From: Bacteroidota bacterium
GTDB lineage: Bacteria; Bacteroidota; Bacteroidia; Flavobacteriales_E; Vicingaceae
DNA: 64,000 bases
Assembly: GCA_013112545.1 (NCBI GenBank)
Contig: JABFGJ010000002.1
Location: 1-64,000 of the forward strand
Direction: 5' to 3'
Position numbers and translations under genes: made by a program. Below the pieces are notes generated by a model, which was not told where the DNA came from, did not search any database, and saw only the letters and a program-made list of their open reading frames with translations. Positions 26,956-36,683 of this stretch are shown here, one piece after another (within the stretch, counting starts at the first letter, position 1; every line of letters begins with the position of its first letter).

Positions 26956-28488
26956 TTAATGTTTAAAATGACGAACTCCAGTGAATACCATAGCAACGTC
27001 GTTTTCGTTGCAGTAATCGATTGAAAGCTGATCTTTAATCGAGCCTCCAGGTTGTATTACTGCTTTTATTCCTTCCTTATCGGCAACTTCAACACAATCT
27101 GGAAAAGGGAAGAAAGCGTCGGAGGCCATTACTGCACCGTTTAAATCAAAATTAAAATGTTTGGCTTTTGCAATGGCTTGTTGCAAAGCATCTACTCGAG
27201 AGGTTTGACCTGTGCCACTGGCTAATAATTGCCTGTTTTTAACCAAAACTATTGCATTTGATTTTGTGTGTTTAACAAGTTTTGCTGCAAAAAATAAATC
27301 TTCTTTTTCCTCTTCGCTCACTTTTTTATTGGTTACTGTAGTAAAGGATTCCTTTTTTTCAATACAAATATCCTTATCTTGAACTAAATAGCCATTTAAA
27401 GCTGTTCTTATTTGAGCCTTACACGTGTTTACTGCATGTTGCTTGAGGATAATTCTATTCTTTTTGCTTTGTAACAATTCAAGGGCTTCGGCATCATAAT
27501 CAGGTGCTATAACTACTTCACAAAACAATTCATTTATTTTTTCGGCAGTTGCCATATTGATTATTCTATTGCAAATCAAAATGCCACCAAATGCAGAAAC
27601 AGGATCTCCTGCTAGAGCTGCTTCATAGGCTTCTACTAAGGTATCACGACTTGCAAAACCGCAGGCATTGTTGTGCTTCAAAATGGCGAAAGTTGGTCCA
27701 CCAAGTTGAAAATCTGTCATTAAGTTTACTGCAGCATCTATATCTAGCAAGTTGTTATACGAAAGTGCTTTGCCATGCAACTGAGTAAACATTTTATTTA
27801 AATCACCTAAAAAAGCTCCTTCTTGATGTGGGTTTTCTCCATACCTTAAAGGGTGAGAAATGCGTTCACTAATTTTTAAAACCTCTTTGGAATCCTCATC
27901 ACAGAAATAATTAAAAATAGCTGTATCGTAATGCGATGAAATATCAAACGCTTTTTTTGCAAATTCTTTACGAACTAGCAGGCTTGTAGTGCCTTCTGAT
28001 TTAGTTATAATGGTTAATAAATCCTGATATTGCTCTCTGGATGAAATTATAAGAACATCATGAAAGTTTTTTGCTGCAGCACGTATTAAGGAAATTCCGC
28101 CGATATCAATTTTTTCAATAATGTCTTGCTCAGATGCTCTGCTGGCAACTGTTTCCTCAAAGGGATACAAATCGACAATAACCAAGTCCAATTCAGGAAT
28201 ATCAAATTCTTTTAACTGGGCTAAATCTTGTGTATTGTCTCTTCTGCTTAATATTCCGCCAAAGATTTTTGGGTGCAAAGTTTTAACTCGACCACCTAAA
28301 ATGGAAGGGTATGATGTTAAGTTTTCAACAGCATGAACTGGTATATTTAATTCTTCTAAAAAAGTTTGTGTTCCGCCAGTTGAATATATTTCGACTCCTA
28401 GGGCATGTAATTTTTCTGCAAGCGGCGCTAATCCATCTTTGTAATAGACTGATATTAAGGCTTTTTTAATTCTTTTTGTATGGGGCAT
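26956..28488 (-). CDS. purH: Bifunctional AICAR transformylase / IMP cyclohydrolase
   Basis: About 510 aa from ATG 28488. The frame is open eight codons further to 28512 but MPHTKRIKKALISVYYK is the usual start region. The N-terminal MGS-like IMP cyclohydrolase has STGGTQTFLEE and GGRVKTLHPKIFGGIL. The C-terminal AICAR transformylase has YGENPHQEG, ILKHNNACGFA (the catalytic Lys-His pair) and DAFFPFPDCVE. It catalyses the last two steps of IMP synthesis. It is the first gene of the unit that continues with mreBCD-mrdA-rodA, an order common in Bacteroidota. Confidence 0.96.
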   Translation of the reverse strand: MPHTKRIKKALISVYYKDGLAPLAEKLHALGVEIYSTGGTQTFLEELNIPVHAVENLTSYPSILGGRVKTLHPKIFGGILSRRDNTQDLAQLKEFDIPELDLVIVDLYPFEETVASRASEQDIIEKIDIGGISLIRAAAKNFHDVLIISSREQYQDLLTIITKSEGTTSLLVRKEFAKKAFDISSHYDTAIFNYFCDEDSKEVLKISERISHPLRYGENPHQEGAFLGDLNKMFTQLHGKALSYNNLLDIDAAVNLMTDFQLGGPTFAILKHNNACGFASRDTLVEAYEAALAGDPVSAFGGILICNRIINMATAEKINELFCEVVIAPDYDAEALELLQSKKNRIILKQHAVNTCKAQIRTALNGYLVQDKDICIEKKESFTTVTNKKVSEEEKEDLFFAAKLVKHTKSNAIVLVKNRQLLASGTGQTSRVDALQQAIAKAKHFNFDLNGAVMASDAFFPFPDCVEVADKEGIKAVIQPGGSIKDQLSIDYCNENDVAMVFTGVRHFKH

Positions 28489-28517
28489 GAAACGTTTTCG
28501 ATTTATACACAATGTTA

Positions 28518-28540
28518 CAAATATTAGCTCCGTATTCCAA
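28518..28540 (-). promoter_or_regulatory. Possible promoter of the purH-mre operon
   Basis: Read on the minus strand, TTG (28540-28538) is followed after 14 nt by TATTTG (28523-28518), a degenerate version of the Bacteroidota -33/-7 pattern, about 30 nt before the purH ATG. The rest of the 175-bp divergent gap also holds a 7-bp-stem hairpin at 28609-28628 (GTTTGAA/TTCAAAC) of unknown use. Confidence 0.35.
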
Positions 28541-28663
28541 CGTAAAATCAGGAAGTTTTGAACGAAAATGTACTAAAATGGATAGGAGGCTGTACTCATG
28601 TTTTAATGGTTTGAAACATCGTTCAAACAAGCTTATTTTTAAGGGCTTAAAAAACAGATTTAA

Positions 28664-29908
28664 ATGTTGCTATTTCGCCTCATAAAAGAGAGTTTATTTT
28701 TTGCACTTGATTCGTTAATTGTCAATAAACTGAGAACGATCTTATCATTGCTGGGAATTACCATTGGCATTTTTGCAATGATTTCAGTTTTTACATTAGT
28801 GGATTCGCTTGAGAATAACATCAAAAGCAGCATTCAAGGCTTAGGCGATAACGTAGTTTATGTACAAAAGTGGCCTTGGAGTTTTGATGCGGCTCAACCT
28901 TGGTGGGATTATATTAGAAGACCAATGCCCAAGCCTGAAGAGTATAAAATGGTTAAAAAGCTGTCTCAAACTGCAGAATCTGTCGCTATGATTTTAAGTG
29001 GAAGTGCTACTTTAAAATATGAAAGCAATTCGATAGAGCGCTCTCAGTTTATAGCCGGAACACATGAATACAATGAAATTTGGGATTTAAAAATTGTGCA
29101 AGGACGCTATATGACTGAGCTAGAATCTCAGGCGGGAAGACCAGTAACTGTTATTGGCGCAGACATTGCCGAAAATCTCTTTGCTGGATTAGACCCAATT
29201 GGAAAGCGGTTTAAGTTTAAAGGTAGAAAACTTGAAGTAATCGGAGTTCTTGAAAAAGAAGGAGAAAGCATGTTGGGAAAATCCAATGATAAGAATATAT
29301 TTATTCCACTGAGTTTTGCTCGAAATATTTTCGATATCAAAAGCGAATCGATGGGAGCTACCATAATGGCCAAAGCAAAACCAAATGTTAGCAATGAACA
29401 ACTAATTGATGAATTAACTGGGATTATGCGTTCTTTAAGAAAACTAAAACCAAAAGAACAAGATAATTTCGCCCTGAATCAACTGAGTTTGCTGTCTCAA
29501 GGTTTTGAACAATTGTTTTCTGTGGTTGGGATTGCCGGCGGCGTAATTGGAATCTTTTCGATAATTGTTGGTGGCTTTAGTATTGCCAACATCATGTTTG
29601 TTTCAGTAAAAGAAAGAACAAGTTTAATTGGGATTCAAAAATCATTAGGAGCTAAAAATTACTTTATCTTATTGCAATTTTTATTTGAGTCTATTTTCTT
29701 GTGTTTGTTGGGCGGGACAGTAGGTCTGTTTATCATCTTTTTGGGCACCTTGCTATTTAAATACGGACTGGATTTTGACGTTACCCTTGGTTTCAACAAC
29801 ATTCTATTGGGATTGGGAATTTCAGTTTCCATTGGAATTATCTCGGGAATTATTCCTGCATACTCCGCTAGTCGTTTAGACCCTGTTGAGGCAATACGAG
29901 CAAATTAA
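28664..29908 (+). CDS. MacB/FtsX-type ABC transporter permease (orphan)
   Basis: A 414-aa protein. TM1 with the conserved NKLRTILSLLGITIGIFAMIS lead is followed by a MacB_PCD periplasmic domain (about residues 45-260; TVIGADIAENLF, GKRFKFKGRKLEVIGVLEK). The C-terminal FtsX domain has three TM helices, including IANIMFVSVKERTSLIGIQKSLGAK, and ends PAYSASRLDPVEAIRAN. Such permeases act with a MacB/LolD-type ATPase and a membrane-fusion protein in export or mechanotransmission. Neither partner is adjacent, so it must assemble with subunits from elsewhere. Confidence 0.92.
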   Translation: MLLFRLIKESLFFALDSLIVNKLRTILSLLGITIGIFAMISVFTLVDSLENNIKSSIQGLGDNVVYVQKWPWSFDAAQPWWDYIRRPMPKPEEYKMVKKLSQTAESVAMILSGSATLKYESNSIERSQFIAGTHEYNEIWDLKIVQGRYMTELESQAGRPVTVIGADIAENLFAGLDPIGKRFKFKGRKLEVIGVLEKEGESMLGKSNDKNIFIPLSFARNIFDIKSESMGATIMAKAKPNVSNEQLIDELTGIMRSLRKLKPKEQDNFALNQLSLLSQGFEQLFSVVGIAGGVIGIFSIIVGGFSIANIMFVSVKERTSLIGIQKSLGAKNYFILLQFLFESIFLCLLGGTVGLFIIFLGTLLFKYGLDFDVTLGFNNILLGLGISVSIGIISGIIPAYSASRLDPVEAIRAN

Positions 29909-30009
29909 TAGTGGAGCCCTAAAGCTTTAAAACCACTAGAATTACGTAATTTTCTTTTTTGATATACGGCCAGTATATTTATTTTATTCAAACATAAAAC
30001 ATTCAACAT

Positions 30010-31092
30010 ATGAATGATAACCTCTACAGTGTAATACGTTCCAGTGGAAGTTTTATACCACCTAAGAAGGTAAAAAATGAGGATTTTCTAAAAAATCAAT
30101 TTTATGATTTGGATGGAAATGAATTTGAGAGAGACAATCAGGAAATTATAAAGAAGTTTTTTGAAATTACAACCATTTCAGAAAGACGATATGCTGATGA
30201 GGATTTGGTGACTTCAGATATTGCTTATTTGGCGGCTAAAGATGCTTTAAAATCTGCAGGAATTGACAAAGAAGAATTGAGCTATATTATTGTTGCACAT
30301 AATTTTGGAGACGTAAAAGCAGATAATAAAAGAAGTGACATGGTTCCTACTTTAGCTGCAAGGGTAAAATATTTATTGAAAATAGAAAACCCAAACACCA
30401 TTGCTTATGATTTGCCTTTTGGCTGCCCTGGCTGGTTGCAAGCAATAATTCAAGCCAATTATTACATCAAATCAGGAGATGCAAAACATGTTTTGGTTAT
30501 TGGTGCAGAAATTCTTTCGAGAGTAAGCGACCCTCACGATAGAGATAGCATGATATATGCCGATGGAGCTGGAGCAGTACTGCTCTCGGCGCAAGAAAGT
30601 AAAACACCCATAGGCATACTCGGACATAAAAGTAGATCAGATACATTTATTTATTCCAAAATGCTTTACATGGGTAAATCCTTTAAACCTACAAAAGAGA
30701 AAGGCAAGGAGATATTCTTAAAAATGAATGGGGGAAAATTATATCGATATGCACTAGAAACTGTTCCTTCTGCCATTAAGGATTGTTTAGAAGAATGTAA
30801 TGTTTCTATAAAGGATGTAAAAAAAATACTGATACATCAAGCGAATGGCAAAATGGATGATGCCATTTTAAAAAGGTTATTTGGTTTGTACAACATCAAA
30901 AAAATTCCTGACGGCATAATGCCCATGACGATAGACAAACTAGGAAATAGCTCTGTAGCAACCTTGCCAACTTTGCTCGATTTGATTCTCAAAAAAAGAC
31001 TAGACCAACATGAGATTAACAAAGGAGACTATATCGTATTTGCTTCAGTAGGAGCAGGAATGAACATCAATGCCGTGGTTTATCGTTTTTAG
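30010..31092 (+). CDS. 3-oxoacyl-ACP synthase III (FabH-like)
   Basis: A 360-aa thiolase-fold condensing enzyme. The Cys-His-Asn triad is visible: Cys in DLPFGCPGWLQAI, His in ILIHQANGKMDD, Asn in GNSSVATLPTLLDLI. It is longer than typical FabH (about 320-335 aa), with an N-terminal insert around DGNEFERDNQEIIKKFFEI. No ACP or other fatty-acid gene is next to it, so it may be a KAS III paralog for a specialised acyl substrate rather than the housekeeping FabH. A REP-like repeat unit starts about 80 bp downstream. Confidence 0.88.
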   Translation: MNDNLYSVIRSSGSFIPPKKVKNEDFLKNQFYDLDGNEFERDNQEIIKKFFEITTISERRYADEDLVTSDIAYLAAKDALKSAGIDKEELSYIIVAHNFGDVKADNKRSDMVPTLAARVKYLLKIENPNTIAYDLPFGCPGWLQAIIQANYYIKSGDAKHVLVIGAEILSRVSDPHDRDSMIYADGAGAVLLSAQESKTPIGILGHKSRSDTFIYSKMLYMGKSFKPTKEKGKEIFLKMNGGKLYRYALETVPSAIKDCLEECNVSIKDVKKILIHQANGKMDDAILKRLFGLYNIKKIPDGIMPMTIDKLGNSSVATLPTLLDLILKKRLDQHEINKGDYIVFASVGAGMNINAVVYRF

Positions 31093-31170
31093 GATTGGTT
31101 TTTTTAAACTTAAATATTAGAGAGTTAAAAAATAGCTTTTCAATTTTGTATAGTTTCATTTTTAATGAAC

Positions 31171-31286
31171 TTAATCTCGAAGAGATTAAAGATTTATAAA
31201 GAAGAAGAATACCAGAAGAGTACGACCCCTTCGGGGTCGCAGATTGAATTAGTTTTAAATTATAAATGTGTGATACCTTCGGCATC
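31171..31286 (+). repeat. Isolated REP-type unit on the 3' side of the RAYT gene
   Basis: This segment carries the same three hairpins as the large array to the right. They are TTAATCTC-GAA-GAGATTAA (31171-31189), CGACCCC-TTC-GGGGTCG (31223-31239) and a GATACC/GGCATC hairpin (31272-31286). The linker between hairpins two and three matches the unit at 32157-32220 rather than the others. It shows that the RAYT gene sits between two repeat blocks. The full gap 31093-31323 holds nothing else. Confidence 0.85.
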
Positions 31287-31323
31287 ATGAACATTTATAT
31301 ATCATCATTAGCTATTCATATAG

Positions 31324-31782
31324 CTATTCTAGAAAATCGAAAAGATACTCTTCTTTATAATCTATATTCATTTTATGTAGCATTTCTATGTACTCCTCCT
31401 TAAACGTTTTCTTGCGATGATGCTCTTTTTGGTTCATCACGTATTTTGCAACTCGATCAATATGAGAATGACTATATGAGAAAACTCCATAACCTTCTTG
31501 CCATTGAAACTTATATGGAGTAAGATGATTTTCTTTTATAAAAATACTACTTGACTTTTTAATTTCTCTTACTAAATCGGAGATACAACAGCTTGGTTTT
31601 AAGCCAATAAAAATATGAATGTGGTTGCTTACACCATTAATAGCAATCATTTTTTGTCCCTTAGATTGAACGATTCCAGTAATATATTGAAATAATCTAT
31701 CTTCCCATTCGGTTTTTATTAAAGCTTGTCTGTTTTTGACAGCGAATATCACTTGAATATAAAGTTGGGAATAAGTACTCAT
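31324..31782 (-). mobile_element. REP-associated tyrosine transposase (RAYT, IS200/Y1 family)
   Basis: A 152-aa Y1_Tnp protein. The metal-binding HUH-type motif is H54-I-H56 in NGVSNHIHIFIGL, and the nucleophile is Y114 in AKYVMNQKEHH with Q118. This is the HUH single-strand transposase fold that processes hairpin DNA. It is full length with no frameshift. It has no tnpB partner and is flanked by REP-like hairpins (31171-31286 and from 31850), which is the arrangement of RAYT genes domesticated to act on REP sequences. The start at 31782 has only a short spacer to the array. Confidence 0.9.
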
Positions 31783-31849
31783 GTTAGGATTCTATTGATT
31801 GAATTCGAGATGGTTAAAATTACTAAACTATTTGTTTCATAGGATTGTA

Positions 31850-33263
31850 TCTAGTTGAGATTACTAGGTTTAAAAAAGTAAATGTCAGAAGAGTACGACC
31901 CCTTCGGGGTCGCAGATTTCTCTAGTGTTTGTATATAAATGTGTGATGCCTTCGGCATCTGCTCCACACTACTATAATTTTGGCAGATACAATCAGTTTC
32001 AGCAATTGATATAGTAAAGCTTTCGTTGCAATTCCTATAATGATGATATTTTAGTTGTTACGTTAGACTTGAGAATTTCGAAGTATTCAGTGGCCTAAAA
32101 TAGTATTATCTCGAAGAGATTAAAGATTTATAAAGAAGGTAAATACCAGAAGAGTACGACCCCATCGGGGTCGCAGATTGAATTAGTTTTAAATTATAAA
32201 TGTGTGATACCTTCGGCATCTGCTCCACACTACTATAATTTTGGCAGATATAATCGGTTTCAGCAATTGATATAGTAAAGCTTTCATTTCAATTCCTTTA
32301 ATGATGATATTTTATTTTTTCGTTTGTCTTGAGAATTTCGAAGTATTCTGTGGCTTAAAATAGTATTATCTCGAAGAGATTAAAGATTTATAAAGAAGGT
32401 AAATACCAGAAGAGTACGACCCCATCGGGGTCGCAGATTTCTCTAGTGTTTGTTTATAAATGTGTGATGCCTTCGGCATCTGTTTCACATTACTATAATT
32501 TTGGCAGATACAATCAGTTTCAGCAATTGATAGAGTAAAGCTTTCGTTGCAATTCCTATAATGATGATATTTTAGTTGTTACGTTAGACTTGAGAATTTC
32601 GAAGTATTCAGTGGCCTAAAATAGTATTATCTCGAAGAGATTAAAGATTTATAAAGAAAGTAAATGTCAGAAGAGTACGACCCCTTCGGGGTCGCAGATT
32701 TCTCTTGTGTTTGTTTATAAATGTGTGATGCCTTCGGCATCTGTTTCACATTACTATAATTTTGGCAGATACAATCAGTTTCAGCAATTGATATAGTAAA
32801 GCTTTCGTTGCAATTCCTATAATGATGATATTTTAGTTGTTACGTTAGTCTTGAGAATTTCGAAGTATTCAGTAGCCTAAAATAGTATTATCTCGAAGAG
32901 ATTAAAGATTTATAAAGAAAGTAAATACCAGAAGAGTACGCCCCCTTCGGGGTCGCAGATTTCTCTAGTGTTTGTTTATAAATGTGTGATGCCTTCGGCA
33001 TCTGTTTCACATTACTATAATTTTGGCAGATACAATCAGTTTCAGCAATTGATATAGTAAAGCTTTCGTTGCAATTCCTATAATGATGATATTTTAGTTG
33101 TTTCGTTAGTCTTGAGAATTTCGAGGTGTTCTGTGGCCTAAAATAGTATTATCTCGAAGAGATTAAAGATTTATAAAGAAAGTAAATGTCAGAAGAGTAC
33201 GACCCCTTCGGGGTCGCAGATTTCTCTAGTGTTTGTTTATAAATGTGTGATGCCTTCGGCATC
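31850..33263. repeat. Tandem REP array, six units of about 261 bp with three hairpins each
   Basis: The GC-rich hairpin CGACCCC-TTC-GGGGTCG recurs at 31896, 32157, 32417, 32678, 32939 and 33200, i.e. spacings of 261, 260, 261, 261 and 261. A second hairpin (GATGCC-TTC-GGCATC or GATACC) follows about 49 nt later in each unit (31945, 32206, 32466, 32727, 32988, 33249). A third (TCTC-GAA-GAGA) precedes each from the second unit onward (e.g. 32108). Loops are TTC/GAA, except units at 32157 and 32417 which have ATC. The copy at 32939 has a broken pair. The rest of each unit is nearly identical. The array ends 32 bp before the mfd stop. The 1513-bp gap 31783-33295 holds no plausible gene. Confidence 0.92.
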
Positions 33264-33295
33264 TGCTACAAAGCATTAAGAGTAACTTTAATTAT

Positions 33296-36200
33296 TCAAT
33301 AAACCCTCTCTTTCTCTAGCACTCCACCCAATAATTCGATGGCTTGCACAATACTTCTCACATGCTCGTAAACCAAAGATAAACGGCCATTTCTTTCTTT
33401 CAACTTACAGCGAGTGGGGTTCATTTGCACATAAGTCAGCACTTTGGTAAATATGGCCGATTGATAATATGGAGAGTCTTGATTGGACACAAAATAGCAA
33501 ATCAATTTTTGCTGTTTTAAAACTACTTTTTCAAGTCCTATGTCTTTAGCAATCCACCGCAGTTTTATTGCGCGTATCATTTCTTGAGTAGCTGGAGGTA
33601 TCGGCCCGAACCGGTCAATTAATTGATTTTCGAATTGGTCTAATTCTGATTCTTTTTCTAAGCCGTCGAGTTCTTTATACAAGTGAATACGCTCTGCTAT
33701 ATTGCTTACATAATCATCAGGAATTAGTATTTCTAAGTCAGTTTCTATCAGGCAATCTTGTACAAATGCGCCTTCCAGCTCGTCGTACATGTCTTTAAAT
33801 TCAGTTTCTTTTAATTCTTGTATCGCTTCATTTAATATTTTCTGATACATATCAAAACCAATTTCAGAAATAAATCCGCTCTGCTCGGCACCCAACAAAT
33901 TGCCAGCACCACGTATATCCAAATCTTTCATGGCAATTTGGAAACCACTGCCTAAATCAGAAAATTGTTCAATGGCTTGTAATCGCTTTCGAGCTTCTGA
34001 AGATAGCGAAACCATTGGCGGAGCTAGTAAATAGCAAAATGCTTTTTTGTTTGATCGGCCAACTCTTCCGCGCATTTGATGTAAATCGCTAAGCCCAAAA
34101 TTATTGGCATTGTTGATTATTATGGTGTTGGCATTGGGAATATCTAAGCCGCTTTCTATAATTGTAGTTGCTACAAGCACGTCATACTCTCCATTGATAA
34201 AGGCCATCATGCGCTCTTCCAATTCTTCGCCTTTCATTTGTCCGTGACCAATTAGAACCCTAGCTTCTGGCACTAAGCGTGCAATCATGCCTGCAACTTC
34301 TTGTATATTTTGAACCCGATTGTTGATGAAAAAAACCTGTCCTCCTCTTGCTATTTCGTAGGAAATAACATCGCGAATCAGCTCTTCATTAAATGTATGT
34401 ACTTCCGTAAGAATTGGTTGCCTGTTTGGTGGAGGGGTGTTAATTACCGATAAATCTCTAGCTTGCATTAACGAAAACTGCAAGGTTCTGGGTATTGGAG
34501 TGGCTGTTAAGGTTAAGGTGTCCACATCAACTTTTAAGGTTTTTAATTTGTCTTTTACACCCACTCCAAACTTCTGTTCTTCATCGATAATTAATAAGCC
34601 CAAATCTTTGAATTTGACATCTTTACCAACAATTCTATGAGTGCCAATGAGGATGTCAACTTTACCTTCTGCTAAATTTTTTAAAGTTTCTGTTTGTTGT
34701 TTTCTCGTTTTAAAACGATTGATATAATCTACTTTAGCGGGAAAATCTTTTAACCTGCTTTTGAAAGTTTGATAATGCTGCCAAGCCAAAATAGTGGTTG
34801 GCACCAAAATGGCCACTTGCTTGTTGTCGGCAACTGCTTTAAATGCAGCGCGAACTGCAATTTCTGTTTTGCCAAAACCTACATCACCACAAATCAATCG
34901 ATCCATGGGTGTTTCTGATTCTAAATCGGCTTTTACATCTTGGGTAGCTTTGAATTGGTCGGGAGTGTCTTCATATAAAAAAGAAGCTTCCAATTCGTTT
35001 TGCATATAAGTATCTGGCGAAAAGGCAAAACCTTTTTTGGTTTTACGTTCTGCATAAAGCTTAATCAAATCAAAAGCAATTTGCTTGACTTGCGTTTTGG
35101 TTTTTTGTTTTAATTTTTTCCATGTATCTGAACCCAGTCTGTCGATTTTGGGCGGAGTGCCATCTTTACTTACGAATTTTGAAATTCGATGCAAAGAGTG
35201 AATGCTGATGTATAGAATGTCGTTGTTATTGTATAAAATTCGGATGGCTTCTTGTTGTTTGCCATCCACGGTTATTTTTTCTAATCCAGAAAATTTGCCA
35301 ACCCCATGATCAATGTGTGTAATAAAATCACCAGGCACTAAGTTGTTTAGTTCTTTTAGTGTGATGGCTTGGTCTTTCTGCTTGAAACTCTCTTTTAATC
35401 TAAAGCGATGATATCTGTCAAAGATTTGATGATCGGTATAAATAGCAACACCTTGACTTTTATCGATAAAACCTTCATGCAATGAAAGGAGCAAGGTTTC
35501 CATTTGAATTTCTTTGCCAATGTCTTCAAATATGCTGTAAAGTCTTTCGATTTGTTTAGCGTTGTTGGCGATTATTATATTTTGAATTCCCGATTCTGTA
35601 TTGTCATTTAGGTTTTGACTGAGTAATTCAAAGTTTTTATTAAAAACAGGCTGAGGATTAGTATTAAAAGAAATGCTAAAATCCTCTTTAAAGTAAAATT
35701 GTTGACCAAACTCAATGGTGTTGAGGTGTAAAGAAGATTGGATAAACACTTCTTTAGAAATAAATTGCTGAGCAGGAGCTAAATGATTAAGAGGAGAATT
35801 TAGTTTTTCAAACGAATCCAGCGCAGATTGATAAGATTTCGCAACTTGATCTCTGCAAATGTTAAAGTCTTTAAACCAAAAGATGGTATTCTTCGGCATA
35901 AAGTCCAAAATGGGAACTCTTTTTTCATTGGTAATTCTACGCTGAATATTAGGAAGTATAGCTATGTGACTTAACTTTTTAACGGAAAGCTGTGTCGCAG
36001 GATCAAAAAGCCGAATGGATTCTATTTCATCGCCAAAAAACTCAATGCGATAAGGGTTTTCATTGGCAAATGAATAAATATCTATGATGCCACCTCGAAC
36101 GGCAAATTGACCTGGGTCGCCAACAAAATCAACCCGCTCAAAGCCATAATCATTAAGAGTCTCAACTAAAAATTCGATGCTTAACTTATCGTCTTGGTGG

Positions 36201-36634
36201 ACTTCTAAGGTGTGTTGCAATAAGTCTTTTTCGGTCACTACAAACTCACTCAAAGCATCAGGATAAGAAACTATAAAATAATGCTGTTCTTTAGCACTTA
36301 CTTTATTTAAAACCTCTGCTCTCAGTTGTATGTTGGCATTATCTGTCTTTTCAATTTCATAAGCCCTGCGATAAGATGCGGGATAAAACAAAGCTCTTTC
36401 GCCCACCAAGGATTCTAAATCATTTAAAAAATAAGCGGCCTCTTCTTTATCGGGCAAAATGATAAATTGATGGACAGGAAGGCTTTTCGAAAGTCCATAA
36501 GCGATAAACGAGCCAACACTTCCAGCTATATTCTTTATATGAACATGAGAAAGTGTAGATTTCCTGAATTGGTTCGCAATGGAAATAATGCGTTGATCTT
36601 GTGTGTATTTTTCTTTTAATTCAGGAAGTTTCAT
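33296..36634 (-). CDS. mfd: Transcription-repair coupling factor Mfd
   Basis: A 1112-aa protein with UvrB-homology N-terminal domains (GERALFYPASYRRAYEIEKT, FAVRGGIIDIYSFANENPYR). It has the RNA-polymerase-interacting CarD-like domain (FITHIDHGVGKFSGLEKITV), a RecG-like helicase with Walker A GDVGFGKTEIA near residue 583 and DEEQ in LLIIDEEQKFG, the helicase C half (MRGRVGRSNKKAFCYL) and a TRCF C-terminal domain. It removes stalled RNA polymerase and recruits UvrA. It is slightly shorter than E. coli Mfd. A consensus -7 box lies 8 nt upstream of the ATG, and the 3' end runs into the REP array. Confidence 0.97.
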   Translation of the reverse strand: MKLPELKEKYTQDQRIISIANQFRKSTLSHVHIKNIAGSVGSFIAYGLSKSLPVHQFIILPDKEEAAYFLNDLESLVGERALFYPASYRRAYEIEKTDNANIQLRAEVLNKVSAKEQHYFIVSYPDALSEFVVTEKDLLQHTLEVHQDDKLSIEFLVETLNDYGFERVDFVGDPGQFAVRGGIIDIYSFANENPYRIEFFGDEIESIRLFDPATQLSVKKLSHIAILPNIQRRITNEKRVPILDFMPKNTIFWFKDFNICRDQVAKSYQSALDSFEKLNSPLNHLAPAQQFISKEVFIQSSLHLNTIEFGQQFYFKEDFSISFNTNPQPVFNKNFELLSQNLNDNTESGIQNIIIANNAKQIERLYSIFEDIGKEIQMETLLLSLHEGFIDKSQGVAIYTDHQIFDRYHRFRLKESFKQKDQAITLKELNNLVPGDFITHIDHGVGKFSGLEKITVDGKQQEAIRILYNNNDILYISIHSLHRISKFVSKDGTPPKIDRLGSDTWKKLKQKTKTQVKQIAFDLIKLYAERKTKKGFAFSPDTYMQNELEASFLYEDTPDQFKATQDVKADLESETPMDRLICGDVGFGKTEIAVRAAFKAVADNKQVAILVPTTILAWQHYQTFKSRLKDFPAKVDYINRFKTRKQQTETLKNLAEGKVDILIGTHRIVGKDVKFKDLGLLIIDEEQKFGVGVKDKLKTLKVDVDTLTLTATPIPRTLQFSLMQARDLSVINTPPPNRQPILTEVHTFNEELIRDVISYEIARGGQVFFINNRVQNIQEVAGMIARLVPEARVLIGHGQMKGEELEERMMAFINGEYDVLVATTIIESGLDIPNANTIIINNANNFGLSDLHQMRGRVGRSNKKAFCYLLAPPMVSLSSEARKRLQAIEQFSDLGSGFQIAMKDLDIRGAGNLLGAEQSGFISEIGFDMYQKILNEAIQELKETEFKDMYDELEGAFVQDCLIETDLEILIPDDYVSNIAERIHLYKELDGLEKESELDQFENQLIDRFGPIPPATQEMIRAIKLRWIAKDIGLEKVVLKQQKLICYFVSNQDSPYYQSAIFTKVLTYVQMNPTRCKLKERNGRLSLVYEHVRSIVQAIELLGGVLEKERVY

Positions 36635-36641
36635 GAAGCTG

Positions 36642-36649
36642 CAAAAGTA
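36642..36649 (-). promoter_or_regulatory. -7 box (TACTTTTG) of mfd
   Basis: Read on the minus strand, an exact TAnnTTTG match ends 7 nt before the mfd ATG. If used, transcription would begin within a few bases of the start codon, giving a nearly leaderless mRNA. No distinct -33 element was identified. Confidence 0.4.
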
Positions 36650-36683
36650 GTTTAAAAATGAAGTTTATGTGCAATCATTTTCA

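Noticed and set aside
31196-33263. Regular palindromic repeats that could be a CRISPR array
   Set aside because: The whole 261-bp unit repeats, including the parts between hairpins, so there are no unique spacers. No cas gene is near, and a RAYT gene explains the palindromes.
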